DNA from: Andrena cerasifolii | Taxonomy: Eukaryota; Arthropoda; Insecta; Hymenoptera; Andrenidae | Direction: 5' to 3' | Length of the DNA: 64,000 nucleotides | Assembly (NCBI RefSeq): GCF_050908995.1 | Contig: NW_027484979.1 | Span: forward strand, 1-64,000 | In this document: piece by piece, positions 1 through 11,479 of the stretch | Layout of the letters: every line of letters starts with the position of its first letter | Numbering within the stretch: the stretch's first letter is position 1 | Notes under the pieces: generated by a model | What the model was told of the DNA's origin: nothing | The model's input: only the letters and a program-made list of their open reading frames with translations | The model's database searches: none | Position numbers and translations under genes: made by a program

Positions 1-279
1 TGAAAATTTTCGCCAGATTTTGGCCTATATATCAGGAGAACATGAAGTCAAAAGAGGTATACTAAATTTCAGCTTCAAAGGCATCGCCTTAAAGATGCAA
101 ATAAGAGGCGCAGGCCTTTCAAGAGGCGTTCGAAAATTGTGCGACTCTTCGTTAAACAGTCACTGTCTCGAAACATCTGCGCCACTTCTCGCTCATTGAT
201 TTGCCATCCGGAGACGTTACTTTGTGCCATCTCTTTCGACGGCATGTTCTCCTGTTACAAAGCCCAATTCTGTGGATTC
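1..279 (+). other. Potential hairpin: 11-bp inverted repeat in each unit
   Basis: Shown here for unit 1. Positions 103-113 (AAGAGGCGCAG) and 177-187 (CTGCGCCACTT) are inverted repeats with one mismatch and a 63-base loop. The seven-base core GGCGCAG/CTGCGCC is kept in most units, though some have AATCGGAGGCGC, GAGGGGCAG or CTGCCCC. In the unit at 59707-59985 the arms (59809-59819 and 59883-59893) are perfectly complementary. Whether a hairpin forms in DNA or in a transcript cannot be told from sequence. Confidence 0.5.
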
Positions 280-399
280 TGAAAATTTTCGCCAGATTGT
301 GGCCAATATATCAGGATAACATGAAGTGGAAAGAGGTATACTAAATTTCAGCTTCAAAGGCATCGCCTTAAGCTTGCAATTAAGAGGCGCAGGCCTTTC

Positions 400-1957
400 A
401 AGAGGCGTTCGAAAATTGTGCGACTCTTCGTTAAACAGTCACTGTCTCGAAACATCTGCGCCACTTCTCGCTCATTGATTTGCCATCCGGAGACGTTACT
501 TTGTGCCATCTCTTTCGACGGCATGTTCTCCTGTTACAAAGCCCAATTCTGTGGATTCTGAAAATTTTCGCCAGATTTTGCCCAATATATCAGGAGAAAA
601 TGAAGTGGAAAGAGGTATACTAAATTTCAGCTTCAAAGGCATCGCCTTAAAGTTGCAAATAAGAGGCGCAGGCGTTTCAAGAGGCGTTCGAAAATTCTGC
701 GTCTCTTCGTTAATCAGTCACTGTCTCGAAACATCTGCGCCATATCTCGCTCTTTGATTTGCTGTCCGGAGACTTTATATTGTTCCATCTCTTTCGACGG
801 CATGTTCTCCTGTTATAAAGCTCAATTTTGTGTATTCTCGAAATTTTCGCCAGATTTTGGCCAATATATCAGGAGAAAATGAATTGGAAAGAGGTATACT
901 AAATTTCAGCTTCAAAGGCATCGCCTTAAAGTTGCAAATAAGAGGCGCAGGCCTTTCAAGAGGCGTTCGAAAATTCTGCGTCTCGTTGTTAAACAATCAC
1001 TGTCTCGAAACACCTGCGCCACTTCTCGCTCTTTGATTTGCTCTCCAGAGACGTTACTTTGTTCCATCTCTTTCGACGGCATGTTCTCCTGTTACAAAGC
1101 CCAATTTTGTGCATTCTGAAAATTTTCGCCAGATTGTGGCCAATATATCAGGATAACATGAAGCGGAAAGAGGTATACTAAATTTCAGCTTCAAAGGCAT
1201 CGCTTAAAAGTATCAAATCAGAGGCGCAGGACTTTCAAGAGGCGTTCGAAAATTGTGCGACTCTTCGTTAAACAGTCACTGTCTCGAAACATCTGCGCCA
1301 CTTCTCGCTCATTGATTTGCCATCCGGAGACGTTACTTTGTGCCATCTCTTTCGACGGCATGTTCTCCTGTTACAAAGCCCAATTCTGTGGATTCTGAAA
1401 ATTTTCGCCAGATTTTGGCCAATATATCAGGAGAAAATGAAGTGGAAAGAGGTATACTAAATTTCAGCTTCAAAGGCATCGCCTTAAAGTTGCAAATAAG
1501 AGGCGCAGGCGTTTCAAGAGGCGTTCGAAAATTCTGCGTCTCTTCGTTAATCAGTCACTGTCTCGAAACATCTGCGCCATATCTCGCTCTTTGATTTGCT
1601 GTCCGGAGACTTTATATTGTTCCATCTCTTTCGACGGCATGTTCTCCTGTTATAAAGCTCAATTTTGTGTATTCTCGAAATTTTCGCCAGATTTTGGCCA
1701 ATATATCAGGAGAAAATGAATTGGAAAGAGGTATACTAAATTTCAGCTTCAAAGGCATCGCCTTAAAGTTGCAAATAAGAGGCGCAGGCCTTTCAAGAGG
1801 CGTTCGAAAATTCTGCGTCTCGTTGTTAAACAATCACTGTCTCGAAACACCTGCGCCACTTCTCGCTCTTTGATTTGCTCTCCAGAGACGTTACTTTGTT
1901 CCATCTCTTTCGACGGCATGTTCTCCTGTTACAAAGCCCAATTTTGTGCATTCTGAA
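400..1957 (+). repeat. Three-unit (837-bp) tandem duplication
   Basis: About 400-1120 is repeated at 1237-1957, offset 837 bases (three units). Both copies carry the same rare neighbours: a unit with GTGGATTCTG and GCAGGCGTTTCAAG, then a class B unit with ATGAATTGG. I see one clear difference inside the shared part (TTTTGCCCAAT near 567 against TTTTGGCCAAT near 1404). Outside these limits the copies diverge to different variants, so the edges are approximate. A recent unequal exchange between sister arrays is the simplest explanation. Confidence 0.8.
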
Positions 1958-3678
1958 AATTTTCGCTAGATTTTGTCCAATATATCAGGAGACCATGAAG
2001 CGGAAAGAGGTATACTAAATTTCAGCTTCAAAGGCATCGCTTAAAAGTATCAAATCAGAGGCGCAGGCCTTTCAAGAGGCGTTCGAAAATTGTGCGACTC
2101 TTCGTTAAACAGTCACTGTCTCGAAACATCTGCGCCACTTCTCGCTCATTGATTTGCCCTCCGGAGACGTTACTTTGTGCCATCTCTTTCGACGGCATGT
2201 TCTCCTGTTACAAAGCCCAATTCTGTGCATTCTGAAAATTTTCGCCAGATTTTGGCCAATATATCAGGAGAACATGAAGTTGAAAGAGGTATACTAAATT
2301 TCAGCTTCAAAGGCATCGCCTTAAGCTTGCAATTAAGAGGCGCAGGCCTTTCAAGAGGCGTTCGAAAATTGTGCGTCTCTTCGTTAAACAGTCACTGTCT
2401 CGAAACACCTGCGCCACTTCTCGCTCTTTGATTTGCTCTCCGGAAACGTTACTTTGTGCCATCTCTTTCGACGGCATGTTCTCCTGTTACAAAGCCCAAT
2501 TTTGTGCATTCTGAAAATTTTCGCCAGATTGTAGCCAATATATCAGGATAACATGAAGTGGAAAGAGGTATACTAAATTTCAGCTTCAAAGGCATCGCCT
2601 TAAAGTTGCAAATCAGAGGCGCAGGCCTTTCAAGAGGCGTTCGAAAATTCTGTGTGTCTTCGTTAAACAGTCACTGTCTCGAAACATCTGCGCCACTTCT
2701 CGCTCTTTGATTTGCTCTCCGGAGACGTTACTTTGTGCCATCTCTTTCGACGGCATATTCTCCTGTTACAAAGCCCAATTTTGTGCATTCTGAAAATTTT
2801 CGCTATATTTTGTCCAATATATCAGGAGAACATGAAGTGGAACGAGGTATACTAAATTTCAGCTTCAAAGGCATCGCTTAAAAGTATCAAATCAGAGGCG
2901 CAGGACTTTCAAGAGGCGTTCGAAAATTGTGCGACTTTTCGTTAAACAGTCACTGTCTCGAAACATCTGCGCCACTTCTCGCTCATTGATTTGCCATCCG
3001 GAGACGTTACTTTGTGCCATCTCTTTCGACGGCATGTTCTCCTGTTACAAAGCCCAATTCTGTGGATTCTGAAAATTTTCGCCAGATTGTGGCCAATATA
3101 TCAGGATAACATGAAGTGGAAAGAGGTATACTAAATTTCAGCTTCAAAGGCATCGCCTTAAGCTTGCAATTAAGAGGCGCAGGCCTTTCAAGAGGCGTTC
3201 GAAAATTGTGCGACTCTTCGTTAAACAGTCACTGTCTCGAAACATCTGCGCCACTTCTCGCTCATTGATTTGCCATCCGGAGACGTTACTTTGTGCCATC
3301 TCTTTCGACGGCATGTTCTCCTGTTACAAAGCCCAATTCTGTGGATTCTGAAAATTTTCGCCAGATTTTGGCCAATATATCAGGAGAAAATGAAGTGGAA
3401 AGAGGTATACTAAATTTCAGCTTCAAAGGCATCGCCGTAAAGTTGCAAATAAGAGGCGCAGGCGTTTCAAGAGGCGTTCGAAAATTCTGCGTCTCTTCGT
3501 TAAACAGTCACTGTCTCTAAACATCTGCGCCACTTCTCGCTCATTGATTTGCCCTCCGGAGACGTTACTTTGTGCCATCTCTTTCGACGGCATGCTCTCC
3601 TGTTACAAAGCCCAATTCTGTGCATTCTGAAAATTTTCGCCAGATTTTGGCCAATATATCAGGAGAACATGAAGTTGA

Positions 3679-4794
3679 AAGAGGTATACTAAATTTCAGC
3701 TTCAAAGGCATCGCCTTAAGCTTGCAATTAAGAGGCGCAGGCCTTTCAAGAGGCGTTCGAAAATTGTGCGTCTCTTCGTTAAACAGTCACTGTCTCGAAG
3801 CACCTGCGCCACTTCTCGCTCTTTGATTTGCTCTCCGGAAACGTTACTTTGTGCCATCTCTTTCGACGGCATGTTCTCCTGTTACAAAGCCCAATTTTGT
3901 GCATTCTGAAAATTCTCGCCAGATTGTGGCCAATATATCAGGATAACATGAAGTGGAAAGAGGTATACTAAATTTCAGCTTCAAAGGCATCGCCTTAAAG
4001 TTGCAAATCAGAGGCGCAGGCCTTTCAAGAGGCGTTCGAAAATTCTGTGTGTCTTCGTTAAACAGTCACTGTCTCGAAACATCTGCGCCACTTCTCGCTC
4101 TTTGATTTGCTCTCCGGAGACGTTACTTTGTGCCATCTCTTTCGACGGCATATTCTCCTGTTACAAAGCCCAATTTTGTGCATTCTGAAAATTTTCGCTA
4201 TATTTTGTCCAATATATCAGGAGAACATGAAGTGGAACGAGGTATACTAAATTTCAGCTTCAAAGGCATCGCCTTAAGCTTGCAATTAAGAGGCGCAGGC
4301 CTTTCAAGAGGCGTTCGAAAATTGTGCGTCTCTTCGTTAAACAGTCACTGTCTCGAAGCACCTGCGCCACTTCTCGCTCTTTGATTTGCTCTCCGGAAAC
4401 GTTACTTTGTGCCATCTCTTTCGACGGCATGTTCTCCTGTTACAAAGCCCAATTTTGTGCATTCTGAAAATTCTCGCCAGATTGTGGCCAATATATCAGG
4501 ATAACATGAAGTGGAAAGAGGTATACTAAATTTCAGCTTCAAAGGCATCGCCTTAAAGTTGCAAATCAGAGGCGCAGGCCTTTCAAGAGGCGTTCGAAAA
4601 TTCTGTGTGTCTTCGTTAAACAGTCACTGTCTCGAAACATCTGCGCCACTTCTCGCTCTTTGATTTGCTCTCCGGAGACGTTACTTTGTGCCATCTCTTT
4701 CGACGGCATATTCTCCTGTTACAAAGCCCAATTTTGTGCATTCTGAAAATTTTCGCTATATTTTGTCCAATATATCAGGAGAACATGAAGTGGA
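3679..4794 (+). repeat. Two-unit (558-bp) tandem duplication
   Basis: The segment 3679-4236 recurs immediately at 4237-4794. The rare variant GAAAATTCTCGCC occurs in this pair (about 3910 and 4468). The junction lies inside the chimeric unit starting at 4186, as expected if one unequal crossover made both the duplication and the hybrid unit. Confidence 0.78.
4186..4464 (+). repeat. Chimeric unit 16
   Basis: The first part of this unit (GCTATATTTTGTCC and GAACGAGG) matches the type at 4744-5022. The second part (TTAAGCTTGC and GAAGCACCTG) matches the type at 3628-3906. The switch lies between about 4237 and 4268. Length stays 279 bp, so the exchange was in register. Confidence 0.7.
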
Positions 4795-5245
4795 ACGAGG
4801 TATACTAAATTTCAGCTTCAAAGGCATCGCTTAAAAGTATCAAATCAGAGGCGCAGGACTTTCAAGAGGCGTTCGAAAATTGTGCGACTCTTCGTTAAAC
4901 AGTCACTGTCTCGAAACATCTGCGCCACTTCTCGCTCATTGATTTGCCCTCCGGAGACGTTACTTTGTGCCATCTCTTTCGAGGGCATGTTCTCCTGTTA
5001 CAAAGCCCAATTTTGTGCATTCTGAAAATTTTCGCCAGATTTTGGCCAATATATCAGGAGAACATGAAGTTGAAAGAGGTATACTAAATTTCAGCATCAA
5101 AGGCATCGCCTTAAAGTTGCAAATAAGAGGCGCAGGTCTTTCAAGAGGCGTTCGAAAATTCTGCGTCTCGTTGTTAAACAGTCACTGTCTCGAAACATCT
5201 GCGCCACTTCTCGCTCATTGATTTGCCATCCGGAGACGTTAATTT

Positions 5246-6640
5246 GTGCCATCTCTTTCGACGGCATGTTCTCCTGTTACAAAGCCCAATTCTGTGGATT
5301 CTGAAAATTTTCGCCAGATTTTGGCCAATATATCAGGAGAAAATGAAGTGGAAAGAGGTATACTAAATTTCAGCTTCAAAGGCATCGCCGTAAAGTTGCA
5401 AATAAGAGGCGCAGGCGTTTCAAGAGGCGTTCGAAAATTCTGCGTCTCTTCGTTAAACAGTCACTGTCTCGAAACATCTGCGCCACTTCTCGCTCATTGA
5501 TTTGCCCTCCGGAGACGTTACTTTGTGCCATCTCTTTCGACGGCATGTTCTCCTGTTACAAAGCCCAATTCTGTGCATTCTGAAAATTTTCGCCAGATTT
5601 TGGCCAATATATCAGGAGAACATGAAGTTGAAAGAGGTATACTAAATTTCAGCTTCAAAGGCATCGCCTTAAGCTTGCAATTAAGAGGCGCAGGCCTTTC
5701 AAGAGGCGTTCGAAAATTGTGCGTCTCTTCGTTAAACAGTCACTGTCTCGAAGCACCTGCGCCACTTCTCGCTCTTTGATTTGCTCTCCGGAAACGTTAC
5801 TTTGTGCCATCTCTTTCGACGGCATGTTCTCCTGTTACAAAGCCCAATTTTGTGCATTCTGAAAATTTTCGCCAGATTGTGGCCAATATATCAGGATAAC
5901 ATGAAGTGGAAAGAGGTATACTAAATTTCAGCTTCAAAGGCATCGCCTTAAAGTTGCAAATCAGAGGCGCAGGCCTTTCAAGAGGCGTTCGAAAATTCTG
6001 TGTGTCTTCGTTAAACAGTCACTGTCTCGAAACATCTGCGCCACTTCTCGCTCTTTGATTTGCTCTCCGGAGACGTTACTTTGTGCCATCTCTTTCGACG
6101 GCATATTCTCCTGTTACAAAGCCCAATTTTGTGCATTCTGAAAATTTTCGCTATATTTTGTCCAATATATCAGGAGAACATGAAGTGGAACGAGGTATAC
6201 TAAATTTCAGCTTCAAAGGCATCGCTTAAAAGTATCAAATCAGAGGCGCAGGACTTTCAAGAGGCGTTCGAAAATTGTGCGACTCTTCGTTAAACAGTCA
6301 CTGTCTCGAAACATCTGCGCCACTTCTCGCTCATTGATTTGCCCTCCGGAGACGTTACTTTGTGCCATCTCTTTCGAGGGCATGTTCTCCTGTTACAAAG
6401 CCCAATTTTGTGCATTCTGAAAATTTTCGCCAGATTTTGGCCAATATATCAGGAGAACATGAAGTTGAAAGAGGTATACTAAATTTCAGCATCAAAGGCA
6501 TCGCCTTAAACTTGCAATTAAGAGGCGCAGGCCTTTCAAGGGGCGTTCGAAAATTGTGCGTCTCTTCGTTAAACAGTCACTGTCTCGAAACACCTGCGCC
6601 ACTTCTCGCTCTTTCGTTTGCTGTCCGGAGACGTTATATT
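5246..6640 (+). repeat. Five-unit block, copy 1
   Basis: An ordered series recurs four times in the left domain: a unit with GTGGATTCTG and GCCGTAAAGTTGC, a unit with TTAAGCTTGC and GAAGCACCTG, a unit with GGATAACATG and CTGTGTGTC, a unit with GCTATATTTTG and GAACGAGG, then a unit with AGCATCAAAGG and TTAAACTTGC. The other copies start near 9710, 12500 and 14453. In all four copies the first and last of these landmarks are 1,116 bases apart. This is a short higher-order repeat inserted among other variants rather than a regular HOR array. Confidence 0.75.
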
Positions 6641-7797
6641 GTTCCATCTCTTTCGACGGCATGTTCTCCTGTTACAAAGCCCAATTCTGTGCATTCTGAA
6701 AATTTTCGCCAGATTTTGGCCAATATATCAGGAGAACATGAAGTTGAAAGAGGTATACTAAATTTCAGCTTCAAAGGCATCGCCTTAAGCTTGCAATTAA
6801 GAGGCGCAGGCCTTTCAAGAGGCGTTCGAAAATTGTGCGTCTCTTCGTTAAACAGTCACTGTCTCGAAGCACCTGCGCCACTTCTCGCTCTTTGATTTGC
6901 TCTCCGGAAACGTTACTTTGTGCCATCTCTTTCGACGGCATGTTCTCCTGTTACAAAGCCCAATTTTGTGCATTCTGAAAATTTTCGCTATATTTTGTCC
7001 AATATATCAGGAGAACATGAAGTGGAACGAGGTATACTAAATTTCAGCTTCAAAGGCATCGCTTAAAAGTATCAAATCAGAGGCGCAGGACTTTCAAGAG
7101 GCGTTCGAAAATTGTGCGACTCTTCGTTAAACAGTCACTGTCTCGAAACATCTGCGCCACTTCTCGCTCATTGATTTGCCCTCCGGAGACGTTACTTTGT
7201 GCCATCTCTTTCGAGGGCATGTTCTCCTGTTACAAAGCCCAATTTTGTGCATTCTGAAAATTTTCGCCAGATTTTGGCCAATATATCAGGAGAACATGAA
7301 GTTGAAAGAGGTATACTAAATTTCAGCATCAAAGGCATCGCCTTAAACTTGCAATTAAGAGGCGCAGGCCTTTCAAGGGGCGTTCGAAAATTGTGCGTCT
7401 CTTCGTTAAACAGTCACTGTCTCGAAACACCTGCGCCACTTCTCGCTCTTTCGTTTGCTGTCCGGAGACGTTATATTGTTCCATCTCTTTCGACGGCATG
7501 TTCTCCTGTTACAAAGCCCAATTCTGTGCATTCTGAAAATTTTCGCCAGATTTTGGCCAATATATCAGGAGAACATGAAGTTGAAAGAGGTATACTAAAT
7601 TTCAGCTTCAAAGGCATCGCCTTAAGCTTGCAATTAAGAGGCGCAGGCCTTTCAAGAGGCGTTCGAAAATTGTGCGTCTCTTCGTTAAACAGTCACTGTC
7701 TCGAAGCACCTGCGCCACTTCTCGCTCTTTGATTTGCTCTCCGGAAACGTTACTTTGTGCCATCTCTTTCGACGGCATGTTCTCCTGTTACAAAGCC
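6130..7797 (+). repeat. Three-unit tandem duplication
   Basis: About 6130-6960 recurs at 6967-7797, offset 837. Both copies contain the rare read-through unit pair in which the usual CTTTGATTTGC is replaced by CTTTCGTTTGC, and both contain CAAGGGGCGTTCG. No difference was obvious by eye in the core of the two copies, which suggests a very recent duplication. Confidence 0.78.
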
Positions 7798-8321
7798 CAA
7801 TTTTGTGCATTCTGAAAATTTTCGCCAGATTGTGGCCAATATATCAGGATAACATGAAGTGGAAAGAGGTATACTAAATTTCAGCTTCAAAGGCATCGCC
7901 TTAAAGTTGCAAATCAGAGGCGCAGGCCTTTCAAGAGGCGTTCGAAAATTCTGTGTGTCTTCGTTAAACAGTCACTGTCTCGAAACATCTGCGCCACTTC
8001 TCGCTCTTTGATTTGCTCTCCGGAGACGTTACTTTGTGCCATCTCTTTCGACGGCATATTCTCCTGTTACAAAGCCCAATTTTGTGCATTCTGAAAATTT
8101 TCGCTATATTTTGTCCAATATATCAGGAGAACATGAAGTGGAACGAGGTATACTAAATTTCAGCTTCAAAGGCATCGCTTAAAAGTATCAAATCAGAGGC
8201 GCAGGACTTTCAAGAGGCGTTCGAAAATTGTGCGACTCTTCGTTAAACAGTCACTGTCTCGAAACATCTGCGCCACTTCTCGCTCATTGATTTGCCATCC
8301 GGAGACGTTACTTTGTGCCAT

Positions 8322-11233
8322 CTCTTTCGACGGCATGTTCTCCTGTTACAAAGCTCAATTTTGTGCATTCTGAAAATTTTCGCCAGATTGTGGCCAATAT
8401 ATCAGGATAACATGAAGTGGAAACAGGTATACTAAATTTCAGCTTCAAAGGCATCGCCTTAAAGTTGCAAATCAGAGGCGCAGGACTTTCAAGAGGCATT
8501 CGAAAATTGTGTGACCCTTCGTTAAATAGTCACTGTCTCGAAACATCTGCGCCACTTCTCGCTCTTTGATTTGCTCTCCGGAAACGTTACTTTGTGCCAT
8601 CTCTTTCGACGGCATGTTCTCCTGTTACAAAGCCCAATTTTGTGCATTCTGAAAATTTTCGCCAGATTGTGTCCAATATATCAGGATAACATGAAGTGGA
8701 AAGAGGTATACTAAATTTCAGCTTCAAAGGCATCGCCTTAAAGTTGCAAATCAGAGGCGCAGGCCTTTCAAGAGGCGTTCGAAAATTCTGTGTGTCTTCG
8801 TTAAACAGTCACTGTCTCGAAACATCTGCGCCACTTCTCGCTCATTGATTTGCCATCCGGAGACGTTACTTTGTGCCATCTCTTTCGACGGCATGTTCTC
8901 CTGTTACAAAGCTCAATTTTGTGCATTCTGAAAATTTTCGCCAGATTGTGGCCAATATATCAGGATAACATGAAGTGGAAAGAGGTATACTAAATTTCAG
9001 CTTCAAAGGCATCGCCTTAAAGTATCAAATCAGAGGCGCAGGACTTTCAAGTGGCGTTCGAAAATTCTGCGTCTCTTGGTTAATCTGTCACTGTCTCGAA
9101 ATATCTGCGCCACATCTCGCTCTTTGATTTGCTCTCCGGAGACGTTACTTTGTGCCATCTCTTTCGAGGGCATGTTCTCCTGTTACAAAGCCCAATTTTG
9201 TGCATTCTGAAAATTTTCGCCAGATTTTGGCCAATATATCAGGAGAACATGAAGTTGAAAGAGGTATACTAAATTTCAGCTTCAAAGGCATCGCTTAAAA
9301 GTATCAAATCAGAGGCGCAGGACTTTCAAGAGGCATTCGAAAATTGTGTGACCCTTCGTTAAACAGTCACTGTCTCGAAACATCTGCGCCACTTCTCGCT
9401 CTTTGATTTGCTCTCCGGAGACGTTACATTGTGCCATCTCTTTCGACGGCATATTCTCCTGTTACAAAGCCCAATTTTGTGCATTCTGAAAATTTTTGCT
9501 AGATTTTGTCCAATATATCAGGAGACCATGAAGTGGAAAGAGGTATACTAAATTTCAGCTTCAAAGGCATCGCTTAAAAGTATCAAATCAGAGGCGCAGG
9601 ACTTTCAAGAGGCGTTCGAAAATTGTGCGACTCTTCGTTAAACAGTCACTGTCTCGAAACATCTGCGCCACTTCTCGCTCATTGATTTGCCATCCGGAGA
9701 CGTTAATTTGTGCCATCTCTTTCGACGGCATGTTCTCCTGTTACAAAGCCCAATTCTGTGGATTCTGAAAATTTTCGCCAGATTTTGGCTAATATATCAG
9801 GAGAAAATGAAGTGGAAAGAGGTATACTAAATTTCAGCTTCAAAGGCATCGCCGTAAAGTTGCAAATAAGAGGCGCAGGCGTTTCAAGAGGCGTTCGAAA
9901 ATTCTGCGTCTCTTCGTTAAACAGTCACTGTCTCGAAACATCTGCGCCACTTCTCGCTCATTGATTTGCCCTCCGGAGACGTTACTTTGTGCCATCTCTT
10001 TCGACGGCATGTTCTCCTGTTACAAAGCCCAATTCTGTGCATTCTGAAAATTTTCGCCAGATTTTGGCCAATATATCAGGAGAACATGAAGTTGAAAGAG
10101 GTATACTAAATTTCAGCTTCAAAGGCATCGCCTTAAGCTTGCAATTAAGAGGCGCAGGCCTTTCAAGAGGCGTTCGAAAATTGTGCGTCTCTTCGTTAAA
10201 CAGTCACTGTCTCGAAGCACCTGCGCCACTTCTCGCTCTTTGATTTGCTCTCCGGAAACGTTACTTTGTGCCATCTCTTTCGACGGCATGTTCTCCTGTT
10301 ACAAAGCCCAATTTTGTGCATTCTGAAAATTTTCGCCAGATTGTGGCCAATATATCAGGATAACATGAAGTGGAAAGACGTATACTAAATTTCAGCTTCA
10401 AAGGCATCGCCTTAAAGTTGCAAATCAGAGGCGCAGGCCTTTCAAGAGGCGTTCGAAAATTCTGTGTGTCTTCGTTAAACAGTCACTGTCTCGAAACATC
10501 TGCGCCACTTCTCGCTCTTTGATTTGCTCTCCGGAGACGTTACTTTGTGCCATCTCTTTCGACGGCATATTCTCCTGTTACAAAGCCCAATTTTGTGCAT
10601 TCTGAAAATTTTCGCTATATTTTGTCCAATATATCAGGAGAACATGAAGTGGAACGAGGTATACTAAATTTCAGCTTCAAAGGCATCGCTTAAAAGTATC
10701 AAATCAGAGGCGCAGGACTTTCAAGAGGCGTTCGAAAATTGTGCGACTCTTCGTTAAACAGTCACTGTCTCGAAACATCTGCGCCACTTCTCGCTCATTG
10801 ATTTGCCATCCGGAGACGTTACTTTGTGCCATCTCTTTCGACGGCATGTTCTCCTGTTACAAAGCCCAATTTTGTGCATTCTGAAAATTTTCGCCAGATT
10901 TTGGCCAATATATCAGGAGAACATGAAGTTGAAAGAGGTATACTAAATTTCAGCATCAAAGGCATCGCCTTAAACTTGCAATTAAGAGGCGCAGGCCTTT
11001 CACGGGGCGTTCGAAAATTGTGCGTCTCTTCGTTAAACAGTCACTGTCTCGAAACACCTGCGCCACTTCTCGCTCTTTCGTTTGCTGTCCGGAGACGTTA
11101 TATTGTTCCATCTCTTTCGACGGCATGTTCTCCTGTTACAAAGCCCAATTCTGTGCATTCTGCAAATTTTCGCCAGATTTTGGCCAATATATCAGGAGAA
11201 CATGAAGTTGAAAGAGGTATACTAAATTTCAGC
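8322..11233 (+). repeat. Ten/eleven-unit block, left copy
   Basis: Two parts of this stretch recur downstream at different offsets: 8322-9333 matches 11391-12402 (3,069 bases, 11 units) and 9535-11233 matches 12325-14023 (2,790 bases, 10 units). Shared rare markers include TTAAATAGTCAC (8522 and 11591), TTAATCTGTCAC, and GGCTAATATATC (9788 and 12578). The change in offset means one unit was gained in this copy or lost in the other near 9.33-9.53 kb. Confidence 0.78.
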
Positions 11234-11479
11234 ATCAAAGGCATCGCCTTAAACTTGCAATTAAGAGGCGCAGGCCTTTCACGGGGCGTTCGAAAATTGT
11301 GCGTCTCTTCGTTAAACAGTCACTGTCTCGAAACACCTGCGCCACTTCTCGCTCTTTCGTTTGCTGTCCGGAGACGTTATATTGTTCCATCTCTTTCGAC
11401 GGCATGTTCTCCTGTTACAAAGCTCAATTTTGTGCATTCTGAAAATTTTCGCCAGATTGTGGCCAATATATCAGGATAA
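10826..11479 (+). other. Longest open frame (217 codons), probably not a gene
   Basis: This frame crosses three satellite units without a stop because two successive units have CTTTCGTTTGCTGTC in place of CTTTGATTTGC, removing the in-frame TGA that ends it in most units. It starts with GTG, not ATG, so it has no proper eukaryotic start. The predicted product is two and a half copies of a 93-residue repeat with no signal peptide, membrane segment or family motif that I recognise. Similar 152- to 177-codon read-through frames occur at 6362, 7199, 13616, 18917, 20033, 25613, 35099, 39638, 43190 and 49607, and 161-codon ones at 30125, 34310 and 47702. Differences between copies of the repeat mostly change the amino acid, which argues against selection on a protein. 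I call it a by-product of a period divisible by three. Confidence 0.75.

Noticed and set aside
127..137. RNA polymerase III B-box-like GCGTTCGAAAA
   Set aside because: It has the GTTCGA core but A instead of C at the last key position, and no acceptable A box at the right spacing upstream. No tRNA fold or T-run terminator is evident.
148..162. CENP-B box-like TTCGTTAAACAGTCA in each unit
   Set aside because: It matches the first half of the box core (TTCG, then A at the right distance) but lacks the CGGG end. TTCGCCAGATTTTGG near the unit start also fails at that end. Not called.
195..252. Internal subrepeat (CTCTTTGATTTGCTCTCC and CTCTTTCGACGGCATGTTCTCC)
   Set aside because: The two stretches are similar only with a gap of several bases, and no regular shorter period extends beyond them. 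The 279-bp unit looks monomeric.
503..757. 84-codon open frame repeated dozens of times
   Set aside because: It starts with GTG, ends at a TGA present in most units, and changes amino acids freely between copies. Read as satellite background, not a gene.
775..996. 63- to 92-codon open frames on the minus strand
   Set aside because: They overlap the forward frames in every unit, mostly start with TTG or GTG, and have no recognised domain. A shadow of the same repeated sequence.
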